Shown here: one piece after another, positions 62,973-64,000 of the stretch
Position numbering within the stretch: the stretch's first letter is position 1
How the letters are laid out: the number at the start of each line of letters is the position of its first letter
Assembly (NCBI RefSeq): GCF_004769405.1
Contig: NZ_RQES01000019.1
Span: forward strand, 434,001-498,000
Reading direction: 5' to 3'
Source: Leptospira selangorensis
GTDB taxonomy: Bacteria; Spirochaetota; Leptospiria; Leptospirales; Leptospiraceae
Length of the DNA: 64,000 nucleotides
Translations under genes and position numbers: made by a program
The notes under the pieces: generated by a model
What the model saw: only the letters and a program-made list of their open reading frames with translations
The model's database searches: none
What the model was told of the DNA's origin: nothing

Positions 62973-64000
62973 ATGAACGCGAGACTTATTGTCTTAATAT
63001 TAATTTATACATTCTTTTCATCCGCGATATACGCGGAAAAAAAGAGCCTGGAAGATATCTTGGATGTTTTGGTAAAAGAACATCCCGAATCCAAATCGTT
63101 AGCTGGACTTTCTCAGGCTCATAAATCTCATTCTGATGCAACCGGCATATTACCCGATCCCAAAATAGGAGTGGCATTCAGAAACTATCCTACTCGAGGA
63201 GGGTATTCCACTTCTGATCGAGCATTGGATACCCCCACAATGACCGGGATAGAATTGTCTGTCTCCCAAGAGTTTCCCTTTCCTGGGAAATTGAGCACTG
63301 AAAAAAGGATCTCCAAACTAATGCAGACAGAGTCAAACTTTGCCTATATAGCCGGGGTGAATCGGATCTTAGGAGATTTTTTCAGCAGGTTGAACAAATA
63401 CAAATATTCCGAGAAAAAGAAAGCAATCAATGAGAGAATATTAACTCTACTTGGGGCCCAAAAGTCTATTAGTGAAAATTCATATTCTTATGGTGAGAAT
63501 ACTTTATCAGGAGTATTAAAGGCTACAGTTGCAAAAACGGAAGCTTTAGAGAAAGAAACGGAATATACAACTCAGTTGAAAGACTTGAAGTCTCAACTCG
63601 AATACTACCAAATTTCCGACAAGGTTAGCTTCTCCGATCTATATTCCATAGATTTAGATTCTTTTCTGGAAAATAAAAATGAAGAATTAGAAGCCATGAT
63701 TGTCGCGCAAACTTCATTGATCGAAGATTCTCCGGAATATAAGATGCAAGCAGAAGAAGAAAAACGTTTAAAGGAACAGGCAAAGCTTACCAAATATTCT
63801 CTGGCTCCTCAAACGGAAGTTTTTTTCTCTTATATGAAACGTAGATCCCAAACTTTCGCCTTAGACCAAGGGCCTTTGAATTACGGGCTTATGGACACCA
63901 CTGAGTATAGAGGAGATCTTTTCAGTTTTGGAATGAATATGAGAGTTCCGGTTTGGTCTGCTTTAAAATGGAATTCTATCACAGGAGAAACGGAACATCT
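62973..64000 (+). CDS. TolC-family outer-membrane efflux protein (CzcC-like), cut by the window edge
   Basis: Outer-membrane factor of a tripartite efflux system, probably for heavy metals. The frame is open from ATG 62973, with AGGAGG at 62963-62968, to the end of the window (342 codons seen). A signal peptide covers about residues 1-21 (ends SAIYA). LPDPKIGVAFRNYP near residue 56 and SQEFPFPGKLSTEKRI near 90 are the CzcC hallmarks; long helices follow (coiled alpha-barrel). The membrane-fusion (CzcB) and pump (CzcA) genes are expected beyond the right edge. The Cys-rich gene upstream is probably in the operon. Confidence 0.88.
   Translation, partial: MNARLIVLILIYTFFSSAIYAEKKSLEDILDVLVKEHPESKSLAGLSQAHKSHSDATGILPDPKIGVAFRNYPTRGGYSTSDRALDTPTMTGIELSVSQEFPFPGKLSTEKRISKLMQTESNFAYIAGVNRILGDFFSRLNKYKYSEKKKAINERILTLLGAQKSISENSYSYGENTLSGVLKATVAKTEALEKETEYTTQLKDLKSQLEYYQISDKVSFSDLYSIDLDSFLENKNEELEAMIVAQTSLIEDSPEYKMQAEEEKRLKEQAKLTKYSLAPQTEVFFSYMKRRSQTFALDQGPLNYGLMDTTEYRGDLFSFGMNMRVPVWSALKWNSITGETEH

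Overview
The window looks like chromosomal DNA from a Leptospira-type spirochete, judged by eye without a database search. The base composition is moderately AT-rich. It encodes a spirochete FlaB-type flagellin, a long chemotaxis operon, a 67K-type SppA, a macromolecular synthesis operon of the order rpsU-yqeY-dnaG-rpoD, several putative lipoproteins with relaxed spirochete lipoboxes, and short palindromic intergenic repeats. I see no prophage, insertion sequence, CRISPR array or rRNA. Only one tRNA gene, tRNA-Ala(GGC), is present.

Layout. Positions 1-8757 hold housekeeping genes: a Sua5/YrdC tRNA-modification enzyme, SppA, UvrA, an acyl-CoA-dehydrogenase-like protein, a CDF metal exporter and an OmpA-family envelope protein. 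Positions 8895-20490 hold MgtE, a putative lipoprotein, an oxidoreductase, a dihaem cytochrome c, an ABM-fold protein, an AraC regulator, a P2-type ATPase, two small membrane proteins, GalE, and a lipoprotein that resembles the pore-forming core of cholesterol-dependent cytolysins but lacks their cholesterol-binding tip. Positions 20783-27640 hold Fbp, three small unknown genes and the rpsU-yqeY-dnaG-rpoD operon. Positions 27780-36539 hold GlpD, TyrS, a membrane-anchored polysaccharide deacetylase, an RND pump, peptide deformylase and a hydrolase-like gene.

Positions 36592-40156 hold the tRNA and a partner-switching module: a coiled-coil protein, a GAF/PP2C/kinase-like fusion and a STAS protein. 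Positions 40222-44622 encode a biotin-dependent acyl-CoA carboxylase as two genes. Positions 44652-55851 form one minus-strand signalling and chemotaxis operon, in transcription order: hybrid kinase, receiver-ATPase protein, cheY, STAS protein, cheA, an MCP with three tandem PAS modules, cheW, cheD, cheB. IspH follows, then the divergently transcribed flagellin gene flaB, whose leader and 3' region carry several strong hairpins. The right end holds two glycosyltransferases, a PHP-type protein and the start of a CzcC/TolC-type metal efflux operon cut by the window edge.

The most unusual item is the cytolysin-like lipoprotein at 18838-20490. Next come the triplicated PAS modules in the chemoreceptor, the structured RNA around flaB, and several degenerate domains: a GGDEF-like fold without its signature, a K+-channel-like pore without its filter, and a pseudo-receiver. 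All family assignments come from motif recognition in the translated sequence; none has been tested by alignment search.
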